Below the pieces are notes generated by a model, which was not told where the DNA came from, did not search any database, and worked only from the letters and a program-made list of their open reading frames with translations. Source: Niastella vici (GTDB lineage Bacteria; Bacteroidota; Bacteroidia; Chitinophagales; Chitinophagaceae). From it: a DNA stretch of 64,000 bases. The position numbers were made by a program, and so were the translations under genes. Positions within the stretch are counted from its first letter, which is position 1. The number at the start of each line of letters is the position of its first letter. Location of the stretch: NCBI RefSeq assembly GCF_002077945.1, contig NZ_LVYD01000065.1:1-64000 (forward strand), in the 5' to 3' direction. Below, piece by piece: positions 1 to 9,941 of this stretch.

Positions 1-334
1 ACGAAGAACCAACATGACAAGAATTTACATTTTGGTTGAAATCTAAGATAAAGTCTATCCCCCAATGTAACTCCCCGCTAAATATTTGTCTCAATTCATA
101 TGGCAATTGAAAATTATCAGGAAGAAACCATTTGAAGTCACAACGACAGCTTAATGTTAGTAAAGCATTTTTGAAGTCGGCAGGTATTTTGTAATTCAGC
201 TGCTGTTTAATCTCATAAACATTGTCAAATGATGTTGGGGTATCAAAAATTAAAGATCTTGCATTGCCACCTAGAATTTCTATCTGATGTAAAATATTTG
301 TAAGTCGTTCTTTTATTGTCGAATTAAATAAAAT
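1..334 (-). pseudogene. SMI1/KNR4 (SUKH)-like protein, fragment
   Basis: An open reverse-strand frame runs from an in-frame stop at about 335-337 to the left window edge, about 111 codons. It holds SUKH-type motifs: IPADFKNALL, a CDFKWFLPDNF segment and an SGELHWGIDFI segment, which together resemble SMI1/KNR4 family proteins. That family includes immunity proteins to polymorphic toxins. No ATG, GTG or TTG precedes the conserved part in this frame, so the N-terminus seems lost or altered, and the C-terminus lies outside the window. The family assignment rests on motif memory only. It lies just outside the left break of the recombinase fragment, so it probably belongs to older flanking DNA. 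Confidence 0.5.
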
Positions 335-488
335 CTAACATAGAGAGGCTTATCGAAATAGCGGATATCTATGTTCCTGCTTAACCGAGTTGACAATTGT
401 TTTTCTGTTGAATTTGGCACTGCTGCCGACACTTTGGTAAACCAGTGTTAATCGTTTATTCTTTTCCATCAAGTCTACAAATCTTCCG

Positions 489-1409
489 TTGCTAAGACAA
501 TACATTACCAGTAAAATAGGGTTGGTCAAGGAGGCGACGCTATGTACTATGGGCCAGATGAAAAAGCATGTACAATCCTATCAGCGCTTTCAAAAAAAGA
601 AAATTACATTTGATTCGTTTGGGCCAGAGGTTTATCAAAAATTTGTCAAATATCTTAGCTATGATATTCCACTGCTCAGGCGCAATAAACCAACCAGGGG
701 ACTTAGGATTAATACCATTGGCAAAACAATTAAACACCTAAAGTCTTTCCTGAAAGATCGTATGGCCAGAAAAATTATTCCCTATCAGGATTTAAGCTTT
801 TTTAAATACCTGGAAGAAGAGGTAGACGCGGTGTATTTGGATTGGAGTGAACTATCCACCATTTATCACTTAGATTTATCCAAGAAGGCTTATTTGGTTA
901 AATATAGAGATTTGTTCGTGCTGGCTTGTCTGACAGGCTTTCGGTATGGCGATTTTACCAACCTGCAGGCCAGTGAACTTAGAAATGGGTTACTACATGT
1001 GGTGCAAGAAAAAACGGCTGGAATTGTCATTGCTCCCCTGCACGAAGATGCACGCAAAATTCTGATTGATCAGTACCATATGCAAATACCAAAAGTAAGT
1101 ATGGTCAATTTCAATTACTATGTAAAGGAAGTTGCGCGCCTAGCTGGGCTTATTCAGCCGGTAATGATTACCCATAAGAAAGGAAATACGATAGAAGAAG
1201 AAACACGCCCCAAATATGCCTGGATATCTTCCCATACGGCGCGTCGTTCCTTTTGCACCAATGAATACCTGGCTGGGACACCCGCTGATTTGATAATGAC
1301 TATTAGCGGGCATAAATCGGAAAAAGCCTTTCGCAGGTATATCAAAGCCGATCAACTGCAAAAAGCAACGCTGATAAAAAAGCTCTGGGAAACTCGTCCG
1401 GGATTATAA
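489..1409 (+). pseudogene. Tyrosine recombinase, C-terminal part (catalytic domain without arm-binding domain)
   Basis: Homology to the intact recombinase at 12239-13531 starts at position 498 (QYITSKIG) and continues to the natural end (RPGL) at roughly 80% protein identity by eye. The core-binding and catalytic domains are present with the full catalytic set: Arg in CLTGFRYGDF, Lys in VQEKTAG, HxxR in SSHTARRSF, His in SGHKSEKAF and Tyr in FRRYIKAD. The N-terminal arm-binding region, about 127 residues, is missing, and the sequence upstream is unrelated. The missing part exists at 45819-46222, sharing a 23-bp identical core (498-520 with 46200-46222) in the same codon phase. No good ribosome-binding site or natural start is seen, so it is probably not expressed as a full protein. 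Confidence 0.85.
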
Positions 1410-2416
1410 GGCGCCGGTTCGCTCTTGGCTCCTGTAAACCGATCTACCTGCAAGTGGCATATGTCAGAATGCGCCCTTGTCACTTTCATAAATGAACGGT
1501 CATATAATTAAGCCACCATTATTGAAACTATCAATTTTTTTCGAAGGGACCGTCGTATGCCGTTTTGGTACCTGGATAGACTAAGAGAGACTGCAAAGGA
1601 CTCGTGGCAAATAAAGGTTTGGCGCCAGTAAAAAATAGAAAAATTCGATCTCTTTAGATGCCATGTGAAGAGGTTGTTTTTATAGATCAAAAAAGCTGAG
1701 GAACGAATTTTTGCCAGATAGCCCTACTTGGTCATAGACCTGTTGAGGCAAAAGCGTGAAAATCGTCCTTTCATTGATTTTAAATACTGATCAGTTGATC
1801 AAACGCCTTTACCATAATCATATAGTAACTATCAAAAAAACAGATGTTGATCAACGAATTTTTATTCCTGCTGGATTTGCTGGTTGAGTTAGGGAGTTCC
1901 ACTGCCTACCTGTTTCGGGAAAGCGATCAGCTACAAAAACATGGTTAGTCCTCAAAAGATAAACCTATTAGATCAAAAGCTCTTGCCTTTTAGTAACACA
2001 TTAAGGAAACGATTTAGCAGTCATCTAGAAGGCATCTTTTGAAGTTACCTAAATTGCTTAGAGAGTGTTCATAAAGCAAAGAGTATTAAGAAAACGATGA
2101 AAAGAATACCGTTAAAAAACGGTACCTGAAACCACAGAATCTTGTTTATATTTAATTTAATATTCGTTGAAGCACTATTCTAGAAGCCGCATATAAAGGC
2201 GTGTCTTTGATAACATTTGGATATAGAGTGATTTGTATTTTTTAAAAAATCAAAAGACTTTGTGATCCGCACTAATTAGGATTACTCTTACATCAATCAT
2301 GACCCGATAAATTCACTTACCCTTTTGAAAACTAAGCAGGCGAATTAAAGTAGATTATTATCTGTTTAATTTAGCAGTGAAAAGGATAGTACAAGGACAT
2401 TATTTTAACATATAAT
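1410..2416. other. Gene-poor stretch, about 1 kb
   Basis: I find no convincing gene here. Short open frames on both strands lack recognisable motifs and starts. A GATAGACTA element at 1574-1582 matches elements found between the recombinase genes at 13889 and 13994. Near the right end, TAATTTAG at 2367-2374 resembles a Bacteroidota -7 box and could serve the gene starting at 2417. The rest looks like decayed intergenic DNA. Confidence 0.5.
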
Positions 2417-4783
2417 ATGCGGACAATTAATTATTTGCTGCTTTTAGTTAGCTTATCTTACTTTCCCACGTCCTTAACTGCTCAAGATTCTCAGTTTAAT
2501 GAGCTATTTAAGAGTCTTGACAGTGCAAATTTCAATCTTAAAATAGGGCTAAATCCTGGAGTCTATTACAAGAAACTATCGAATAGAAGTCTCTTTTTGG
2601 AAATTATTAAAGGTACCTCTGCTATTGGGAAAATACGAATGAGCGGTGGAAAAATTGTCTATTTAAATTATCAATTTTCACAGCCCGTGATATTGAGTGA
2701 TATCGGCAACGAACACTGTGATGGATTATATATAAAATCAATATTATTCCAAAATGACTTTCTCTCTATCGATTCTTTTTCCGTATCAAAAAAGAAATAC
2801 TGTAAGGCTTCCGATCTTAAAAATATAAAAGCATTAAGAAATAACTTAGCGAAGCCAGATAGTATAAATAAGGTGTTACGCGGTTCTTTATTCAAATCAG
2901 AGAGCATGACGGAGTGGGATTCCTGCACTTCTAATTTCAATAATTGCAAATCTATAAAAAATATTGTTGAAAGTGTTTCTTTAGAAACGCCTGATGGATA
3001 TATTCGATTCAAGAAGGACTTCAAGTTCTTGATTGGCGATCAAACAAATTATAGTAATTACATAATAACGGGCGACTCTGATTTTGTCAAATTTTCACAA
3101 CTTGATGTCATTACAGATCCACTTTCTTGTGAAATTAATGCAACCGGCACTTTTTCGACCCTACGAGAAGCAAACTTGGAAAGCCAAGGTTGTAAATTTA
3201 AGCTTGGCTCACCGAATTTCTCTGACCTTCAAATCCGATTATCATCAAAAATAGGAATTACTCGGCTTTCAGGGAACATAAAAGCAATTACTAATGACGC
3301 GTTTATAGAATCAATGGGAGCAAACACATCGTGCTTTTTTATTGGTAATGGTTCAGAAATAAACTTCCAAAATTTCGAATTAGTAAATCTCCCTGAAAAT
3401 TGTGTGCACTTAAAAATAGGTATGGGGTCTACGATCAGTATGAACATTGACAGTGCGGAATTAACCGTCAATGAGCTCACCTCGCTGCGCTTAATAAATT
3501 CTAAGATTCGAACTTTGCAAATTTTCGGCGAGTTTTTTAGCGAAAAGAAAACAAATTATATTCAAGCATCGGCATTTGATGTTACATTTAATTTAAGGGA
3601 TAGCAAGATTGCCGTAAATCCATATTCCACCCTGTTTATAACAGCTGGAAATTTTCATGCCAGATCACTAGAGATGAATACCACATTGTATCCTTTTGTC
3701 CGGGGGCAATTTGATGTTTGGGATCTCACAATAAAACCAGGTACTATTCTCGCCGGAAGCAAAGATGGTTTTGCTTTTCAATTGAGTGAAGGTTCGAAAA
3801 TAAGTCAGGATCCCAAAGATCCTATTCGTTTTGAAAAAGACGAGCCTTATCCGTTAGGTACAATAGTTTGTAATTTATCATTTTCACAATTCCTTGCAAA
3901 CAGTCAAAAGCAATTCAGGTTAACAAGTGGCATCCTTAGAGGAAACTTGTCGTATTTGGGGAATGAGCAATTTGTAGGGGCCAATCTAAATTTAGAAGGC
4001 GATTTAAACACAATTGTAAATTTTAACGTACAGACACCAGTTTCTACCAGGTTTAAGATTTCCGAGGGAAGGCTCACCTTTTCGAAACAGATGCTACCGG
4101 ATTTTACAGGGAGTGCATCATTTCAACTCAATCCAATAACAAATCCGCTTGTAATCCAGACGCCTTGCTTTGACGACGATCAACTAGATTGGCAAGGCCT
4201 CAAAGATGAACACCTTTACCCATTAAAACTGAATATCTACATAGATCATCCTGTAGTTTTTCGGCGATTTAAGATTGCATTTAAGAATGACATAATTCAA
4301 GGCTTTTCAGGAGAGTCAAGCCCTACTTCCTTAACTCTGGAAACCCCTGCGGGATACGGTGAATATGACCCTGACCATGATGATTGCAATGAAATTAGTA
4401 CAAATACAAATAACCAAGACAGGGGTGATGACGACATTAAAGATAAACAGGAAATAGGTAGAGCTTCGACTGGTGTTGTTCCTAGTTGCACTATTCATGC
4501 ATGGCTCAAAATTGCACGTTACCCGGTACCCTACTCAATAAATTTTGAGTATAAAATTTCTCCAATTTCGAAATTGCCGACAATTGTTTTCTTTCCGAAA
4601 ATTAATACTACAGATTTAAAGTTAGAATATATTCGACATGGCTGCGATGATATTGTTCGTGAAACCATCGGTAGTTTTTTTTTAAATATAGATGATCTGC
4701 TAACAAAAAAAATTCAGGATGCTATTGATAAAGTAGCGGCAAGAATTTCTCAAGGCATAACTATTCCAATTCCACGATACTAA
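2417..4783 (+). CDS. Large secreted protein of unknown function
   Basis: A 788-residue protein that I do not recognise. The N-terminus is a signal peptide (hydrophobic LLLLVSLSYF, cleavage near TAQDS), so it is exported. The body is rich in Ser, Asn, Ile, Phe and Lys and looks beta-rich, with scattered Cys that could pair (for example near residues 239 and 259, and 305 and 326). Around residues 645-680 there is a very polar, Asp/Asn-rich linker followed by a distinct C-terminal domain. It starts an operon-like set with the genes at 4794 and 5927 (10-bp gap, then a 4-bp overlap). All three are secreted, so they may form an envelope complex. Composition is more AT-rich than the resistance regions to the right, consistent with separate acquisition. 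Confidence 0.75.
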   Translation: MRTINYLLLLVSLSYFPTSLTAQDSQFNELFKSLDSANFNLKIGLNPGVYYKKLSNRSLFLEIIKGTSAIGKIRMSGGKIVYLNYQFSQPVILSDIGNEHCDGLYIKSILFQNDFLSIDSFSVSKKKYCKASDLKNIKALRNNLAKPDSINKVLRGSLFKSESMTEWDSCTSNFNNCKSIKNIVESVSLETPDGYIRFKKDFKFLIGDQTNYSNYIITGDSDFVKFSQLDVITDPLSCEINATGTFSTLREANLESQGCKFKLGSPNFSDLQIRLSSKIGITRLSGNIKAITNDAFIESMGANTSCFFIGNGSEINFQNFELVNLPENCVHLKIGMGSTISMNIDSAELTVNELTSLRLINSKIRTLQIFGEFFSEKKTNYIQASAFDVTFNLRDSKIAVNPYSTLFITAGNFHARSLEMNTTLYPFVRGQFDVWDLTIKPGTILAGSKDGFAFQLSEGSKISQDPKDPIRFEKDEPYPLGTIVCNLSFSQFLANSQKQFRLTSGILRGNLSYLGNEQFVGANLNLEGDLNTIVNFNVQTPVSTRFKISEGRLTFSKQMLPDFTGSASFQLNPITNPLVIQTPCFDDDQLDWQGLKDEHLYPLKLNIYIDHPVVFRRFKIAFKNDIIQGFSGESSPTSLTLETPAGYGEYDPDHDDCNEISTNTNNQDRGDDDIKDKQEIGRASTGVVPSCTIHAWLKIARYPVPYSINFEYKISPISKLPTIVFFPKINTTDLKLEYIRHGCDDIVRETIGSFFLNIDDLLTKKIQDAIDKVAARISQGITIPIPRY

Positions 4784-4793
4784 ATTTTTAACA

Positions 4794-5930
4794 ATGAATA
4801 AGAAACTCCTATTGATTTGTGCGTTGGTTATGCAGTCCCTGTTTTCAATTGGTCAACAAAAATTCGTTACTATCTGCACAAGCGATTCCTTGACTGATCG
4901 GCTAATTCAATCTTTATTTCCTCTAGAATGTACAATAGGGCAAACTAATTATCGAGTTACATTTTTTGAGGCACATTATACAAAACCTTTAACAAGTTTA
5001 AGTGGGCAATTCATAATGGTCGGGAAGCCAGGAGCAGCCGAAAAAATCAGACCTCGTAGGGTTTTACCGTCCGGCAATTTAAACAACGTGCAATTAGCTG
5101 CCGCTTTAACAAATGGAGCCGAAGTCTCAGATAGTCTCTTTATCGGAGTAATCCGCATTATCTGGGTAGGTGGAATACTAAAAATAAAAGCCGATAATGT
5201 AAAATTATTTGTGAAGGGAGCTCCTGCTACTTTTGAACCAATACTTTCTCAACTTACGAAGAATGAAAAATTGAACTTTTCCTTTCCAGTTAAAAATATC
5301 AATATTTCAGTAGATAATGATTCCGCCGAAAAGCAAATTACATTTAACATCAAACCATATTTCAGAACTAATAATTTGGATTTCGTTCTAGCGCCTGCGA
5401 AAGTTTTTATATTAAATAACATTCCAAACCCTATCGCTCGGTTTCAGTCTATTGTGTATGGAAATAATTCAGTTATTATTCTTCCGTTCGAATTACTTAA
5501 TTACTTATCCTCGACAACCTTTGCAGCTTTCAAAAAGAGATTGTCAAGAGATGGGTTTGATTTTGATCTTAGCAAGTTTAGGATCAAGAACCAACAGGCA
5601 TTAACTCAACTACGCTTCGATATGTCCAATCCACAAACCGGAACAAAATATGATGCTCAACTATTTAGCGATAGTGATGGAAAGTTTCAGGAATGCAAGA
5701 TCACAGCACTTACGGGTGGACTTATAGCTCAAAATTTTGCCAGAGATATGCAGACCAAATTCAACTCGAATTATGCGAACAAGCCGCTTTTTAGTCAAAC
5801 AGACATACATAAGGAATTTACATTCAAAATACGAGAAAAGGACTATATTTTATTTTTAGACATAGTTGATATTAAATCTAGTCAGACTGACATGAGAGCT
5901 TTTAACCATATTCTTTTAGTACAAAAATGA
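4794..5930 (+). CDS. Secreted protein of unknown function
   Basis: A 378-residue protein with a signal peptide (MNKKLLLICALVMQSLFSIG, cleavage near GQQK). The mature part is predicted by eye to be mostly beta with few Cys, and I recognise no family. A segment around residues 225-280 is helical and amphipathic. It follows the larger secreted protein by 10 bp and its stop overlaps the start of the next lipoprotein gene (ATGA), so the three are probably co-translated. The function cannot be inferred beyond an envelope or extracellular location. Confidence 0.75.
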   Translation: MNKKLLLICALVMQSLFSIGQQKFVTICTSDSLTDRLIQSLFPLECTIGQTNYRVTFFEAHYTKPLTSLSGQFIMVGKPGAAEKIRPRRVLPSGNLNNVQLAAALTNGAEVSDSLFIGVIRIIWVGGILKIKADNVKLFVKGAPATFEPILSQLTKNEKLNFSFPVKNINISVDNDSAEKQITFNIKPYFRTNNLDFVLAPAKVFILNNIPNPIARFQSIVYGNNSVIILPFELLNYLSSTTFAAFKKRLSRDGFDFDLSKFRIKNQQALTQLRFDMSNPQTGTKYDAQLFSDSDGKFQECKITALTGGLIAQNFARDMQTKFNSNYANKPLFSQTDIHKEFTFKIREKDYILFLDIVDIKSSQTDMRAFNHILLVQK

Positions 5931-6214
5931 ATACAATGAAAAGGATGATTATTGTTATACTAATCCACAGTTCAGCACTTTTATCATCGTGCGAAACTTT
6001 GGAAGCGATTTTTGGCTCTGGAAGTGACGAAAAATATGTAATACGAAGACAGTCTACGAGTAATGTATGCCAAGTATGGATTTCTACTGCATCGCCAGTT
6101 GGAGATCGGATTGGTGGAGAATATAATTCAAGAGAGGAGGCTCAAGCAGCAATGTGTGAATTTTTGCGTAATGGCACATGCCAAGAAGTAAACCCTTCGG
6201 GTGCATGTCGATAA
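5927..6214 (+). CDS. Small lipoprotein of unknown function
   Basis: A 95-residue protein with a lipoprotein signal (hydrophobic stretch followed by LLSSC), so the mature protein starts at Cys and is lipid-anchored. The start at 5927 overlaps the upstream stop, and an internal Met three codons on is an equally possible start. The mature part is about 70 residues with four Cys (NVCQVW, AMCEF, GTCQE, GACR) that could form disulfides. It ends the three-gene secreted operon. No family was recognised. Confidence 0.7.
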   Translation: MNTMKRMIIVILIHSSALLSSCETLEAIFGSGSDEKYVIRRQSTSNVCQVWISTASPVGDRIGGEYNSREEAQAAMCEFLRNGTCQEVNPSGACR

Positions 6215-7420
6215 AAATTCAGCAGCTCTTTTCACTTCGCAATCTCAGAACATCAACATTATGACTGACCTATTCCAAGTTGTCTATCATATATTGAATA
6301 CATGAATAAGTCTTGTGCATTAGGCCTAATAATGGCATAATGCGATTAATTTTGACATTATTAAGATCTTTAGGAATCCAGTGTATTCACGCCATGAGAT
6401 GTAACAGATTGTCAATGTATCGTTTTATAACTACTACACAGGGTCATTTTTTTCTGTTAGGCAAAAGAAACTTTCACAATCTGGATAGGGGGTAACTCGA
6501 GAGACATAAAAATGATTTACCTGTTCAGAATCTGATAAATTTCCAAATCCCCGACGTTTTCTCAAAAAAAACCGTTACCTATTCAGCACGGAACGGCTGG
6601 CATTTGGGAACCCAACGAGATTTTTTGAATGGCTATGGGTTAGGAGATGATTATCCTTGTTGTCCATATTCACGCTGGTGCCGTAACCTTCGTATTGTTC
6701 CTATCCGTCTTCCTATCCGCCATATATTTGGCTACCGGCGTTTTAATTTTTTGAAAACCCGATATACCCCGTCTCCACCATGGGATTCAACTGGATGTAC
6801 TTCTGCAGCAACTTGACCGGTTTGCAGTGTATCGGAAAATTGATCCCACGCAGCGGCCTTGTGATGCTGTATTTTCCCTCCAAGATAAGCCGCACGATGT
6901 TGTTGTTTTTATCACCGCTCAACATGCCGCCACCAATGAAATAGAAAGAGATTCCCGAGAAAAGAGATGGACAAAGATCTCTGGCCTATCTATTGAAGAA
7001 TCAAGAAGTAGCGTTGGAAAATCCATCACTTTCTTTGATCAGTTAATGTGAACTTGGATTAGACAAAATTGGACTTTTGTCGAGATTAAACACATTGCTG
7101 TAAAAAAAAGACAAGGCAGATATTGGCAACGGTAATGATGACAATGACGATGACTCCGATGAAAGTGAACAAGAGATCGCTGTCATGGTAGAAGAAGCTA
7201 TTACAGTTATCCAAAATATTAGCTGTGAACTATTGGAAGCATCGGGGCAGCCAAGAGGTTAAAAGAGATAAGGGGGCGGCTGTCACTATAGAAGATTACG
7301 AACACTGAGGCATTGACGAACTTACCCAAATAAAAAAAACACTTATAGAGTTAGCGAAAACAATTGAGGCACTTCAAAGAAGTTCACTATTTTTTCCAGT
7401 CGCCCTTAAGCTCCTATCGC
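6215..7420. other. Gene-poor stretch with decayed coding remnants
   Basis: No intact gene is convincing. Several short open pieces read like remains of genes. A plus-strand hydrophobic piece near 6647-6750 (starting MIILVVHIHAGAV) ends early at a stop. A piece from about 6760 to 7051 reads on through DVVVFITAQHAA to a stop. A very acidic piece near 7110-7263 contains DDNDDDSDESEQE. A following piece (7275-7400) has a helical EAL/KTIE pattern broken by a stop. None has a recognisable domain or start. It separates the plus-strand secreted operon from the convergent minus-strand operon. Confidence 0.4.
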
Positions 7421-8113
7421 TTACCAGTAGGCCATCCAGGTATTGTTCAAATTAATAATATGTCCTTGCAAGGTGATTCTTTTTTCCGTGCCTTCGACTA
7501 ATTGAATAGGAGCAATTCCGTGTAGGTATAATCCTTCAAATATTGCTATTTTACCAACCTCATATGATTGATAGGCCGATTGAATGGAGCCTGTTAGAGC
7601 GGGGATATCCTGGAAGCGTATACCCTTAGACATAACTTCATCATAGGATAAATTCCATAAATTAATGCCGGCCCCTGATTTTGGTAGTTCTAATGCGAGT
7701 GTAAAGGTTATAAATCTTGGCAGGATTTTTACCGGCATTTTCCATGATAAACTTTGATGAGGCAAATCAAAGTGCATGCCTCCTCCTGCATAGGGAGTCT
7801 CCAAAACAAAAATGTGAAAGCCTGGTATAGACACATTTTTGTAAAAAAACACTTCATCCATTACATAGGCGGATAAAACCAGTAATACTTTTTCATATAG
7901 TTGATTAAAATTGGCCCAAAGAAGTTCATTAAAAACCTTGGCTTTATAATAATAAGCACTCATGTTACATGTGTTTTGATACACAGGTGAACCTAAGGTA
8001 TAAAGGACATTGCCATGTGCTTCCCAGTGTTCAGAAAGCTTTTCAATTTTATTAACTGCTTGTTCGCATTCACCAGAGTTTAACACTTCATAAAACTTTG
8101 CTAAGTAGCTCAT
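7421..8113 (-). CDS. Probable Fe(II)/2-oxoglutarate-dependent oxygenase
   Basis: A 230-residue soluble protein with a plausible facial triad. H114 and D116 lie in GGGMHFDLPHQ and the distal H198 in FEGLYLHGIAP, followed 14 residues later by R212 (EKRITLQGH), the usual spacing for a 2-oxoglutarate-binding Arg. The N-terminal ~90 residues are helical. It is the last gene of a minus-strand operon, 12 bp after the ATP-grasp gene, so it may hydroxylate or oxidise the product of that ligase. I base this on the motif pattern only. An alternative is another cupin-fold enzyme. Confidence 0.55.
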   Translation of the reverse strand: MSYLAKFYEVLNSGECEQAVNKIEKLSEHWEAHGNVLYTLGSPVYQNTCNMSAYYYKAKVFNELLWANFNQLYEKVLLVLSAYVMDEVFFYKNVSIPGFHIFVLETPYAGGGMHFDLPHQSLSWKMPVKILPRFITFTLALELPKSGAGINLWNLSYDEVMSKGIRFQDIPALTGSIQSAYQSYEVGKIAIFEGLYLHGIAPIQLVEGTEKRITLQGHIINLNNTWMAYW

Positions 8114-8125
8114 GGCAAAATGGGT

Positions 8126-9031
8126 TTAAGATAGAAGATGATTCAAAATATCAATTGATATAGCATTCCCCAGAACCCTGTCATAACTATCATAACCAGG
8201 CATTGGATTCATCTCAAGACAATGCCATTCATTGGTTTCAGTCACTTTAAAATCAAAACCTGCAAGAACTATTCGCCGTTCTTTGGCATATGAAATACAT
8301 AAGTTTATTAACAACTTAGGTGCTTCAGTGTTATCTATCGCTTTCATATTCGAATAAGTGCCTTTCTTTTTATAATAGCGATAATCTATAGCATCCGATT
8401 TTATTTCAACAGCAAATGCCTTATCATTGAAAATATGTATACGGACATCTTTGCCAGAGATATATTGCTGAAAAAAGACCGGCGCATTAATCAAAGTTTC
8501 CTTTCTGGATGAATCTTGTGGTTGGGTAACATCAACAATGCTTCTGGTCGAACTGTTAGATTTATAAATAGAAATGAATTTGTTATTGAATTGCTCGAAA
8601 TCAGAAGGAATGGATGTAGACATTGAAGTCGGGATTTTAAAACCATGTTTCATAAGCAAATAAGTCTGGAAGGGTTTTGAAGCATTATCCCAACCCGCAT
8701 TAATCGGGTTTATGATTTTAAGCTTAGTCGCTAAGAGAACATAATGCAATGCCTTGTATCTTGACATGGCTCTCATATAATTAATGCTGTCATACTTCTC
8801 AGGTAGAGGCGGAGAAAGACGCTGGTAGATACCTGAAAAATCTTTAAGACAAAATCTTTCAAAGTTATAGACAACTTCTGGGTCGGTTGTGTTTGCAGAT
8901 TCTATATAGCCGTTTTCATAATAGGCCTTTAAATTTAAAAACCTGAAAGGATAGTTACCCATTGTTGCAATATTCAATATATGATAGATTGTATTGTCGC
9001 CAGGGAATCCTATTATTAATACTTGTTTCAT
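8126..9031 (-). CDS. ATP-grasp ligase (RimK/MvdD-like)
   Basis: A 301-residue protein from the Met at 9031; a frame extends to 9082 but would overlap the upstream gene, and MKQVLIIGFPGD is a typical N-terminus. ATP-grasp features in order are an NPINAGWDNASKPFQTYLL segment, GFKIPTS, a nucleotide-binding Lys in SIYKSNSSTRS, FFQQYISGKDVRIHI, and the Mg-binding end GFDFKVTE with CLEMNPMPGYDSYD. This is closest to the group that makes ester or amide crosslinks, or adds amino acids, on peptides (microviridin MvdC/MvdD, RimK). It sits 17 bp after a degenerate partner (9049-9921), as paired grasp enzymes often do. The substrate is likely the repeat-tailed protein at 9942-10961, which is inference. 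Confidence 0.8.
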   Translation of the reverse strand: MKQVLIIGFPGDNTIYHILNIATMGNYPFRFLNLKAYYENGYIESANTTDPEVVYNFERFCLKDFSGIYQRLSPPLPEKYDSINYMRAMSRYKALHYVLLATKLKIINPINAGWDNASKPFQTYLLMKHGFKIPTSMSTSIPSDFEQFNNKFISIYKSNSSTRSIVDVTQPQDSSRKETLINAPVFFQQYISGKDVRIHIFNDKAFAVEIKSDAIDYRYYKKKGTYSNMKAIDNTEAPKLLINLCISYAKERRIVLAGFDFKVTETNEWHCLEMNPMPGYDSYDRVLGNAISIDILNHLLS

Positions 9032-9048
9032 GCCATTCTGAATCTTTG

Positions 9049-9921
9049 TTAATGGAAGCAACCACTTGATTTTTTTAAACAACTTTTTATTTCTTCTTTA
9101 ACTTTAATGGGCAAAGGCACTGGGCTATAGGTGGAGATAAAACTAAATTGAGGCCCCATTTTGTCTATTATAAATACACAAAAGGCAATATCTAATTTAA
9201 AATAGCCTAATAGGTCGCCGACATATTTTTCAATAGAGGAAAGAGGTAACTCGACATAGGACATATTGCTCTTATGCGAATAAGAAAAATAAAAGGATCT
9301 ATCATCTATCTTCAAACATATAATATATTCACTTTCCGCATCCCATTTTCCTGCGAAGTACATCTTTTCTCCATCTAATTGCCCCTGGTCATATAAAAGG
9401 AAGTTATGATGATCAGATAAATCGATTACAGATAACAATATATTATTTTCAAAAATCTTCGCCAACTCAGCACCTTTAAAAAGTTGTTCATTATAAGTAG
9501 GAATTCCAAGCTGTCTTGCAAGTTGCCTTACTTCACATCGATCCCAAATTTTCATATCAATGCCCAATGACGGTCTATTAATAACTGGTCCCTGGGACAT
9601 TTCAAGTAATGCAGAAAACATAGCCCTTATTTCGCTTACACTGTATTCCTTGTCAATCCAGTTAACCCCTCTGTGATTTCCAATTATCGGGTACAGGTAA
9701 ATAATCAAACTGTCATGTTCAAGTTTTGTTTTTGCTCCTTCCTTTGTTACTAGTTTTATATTACAATCACTTGAATTGAAATTTATTGTAGCCTGCAAGG
9801 ATGACAAATCATCAATAATAACAAATGGATATTCTGACTCTTCTAGCGCTTCTGCTATTAGGTATACAAGTGGATCTGAAGGACTACCAATAACAAGGTT
9901 ATTTGTAAGTGAAAACTGCAT
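9049..9921 (-). CDS. ATP-grasp-like partner protein, degenerate
   Basis: A 290-residue protein. The N-terminal third (LVIGSPSDPLVYLIAEALEE) looks like the pre-ATP-grasp fold, and a later segment (GPVINRPSLGIDMKIWD, then LGIPTYNE) matches the part of ATP-grasp enzymes leading into the nucleotide fold. The C-terminal catalytic motifs (the D and EMN metal ligands) are not visible, so it may be a non-catalytic or substrate-binding partner of the ligase at 8126-9031. It follows the repeat-tailed protein by 20 bp in the same operon. It ends with SGCFH. The assignment is moderate, and it could be an unrelated alpha/beta protein. Confidence 0.5.
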   Translation of the reverse strand: MQFSLTNNLVIGSPSDPLVYLIAEALEESEYPFVIIDDLSSLQATINFNSSDCNIKLVTKEGAKTKLEHDSLIIYLYPIIGNHRGVNWIDKEYSVSEIRAMFSALLEMSQGPVINRPSLGIDMKIWDRCEVRQLARQLGIPTYNEQLFKGAELAKIFENNILLSVIDLSDHHNFLLYDQGQLDGEKMYFAGKWDAESEYIICLKIDDRSFYFSYSHKSNMSYVELPLSSIEKYVGDLLGYFKLDIAFCVFIIDKMGPQFSFISTYSPVPLPIKVKEEIKSCLKKSSGCFH

Positions 9922-9941
9922 GATCTAGGCTATTGAAGCGT

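Noticed and set aside
6313-7051. Several 60-75 codon plus-strand frames
   Set aside because: They lack starts and motifs and read like broken remains in changing frames.
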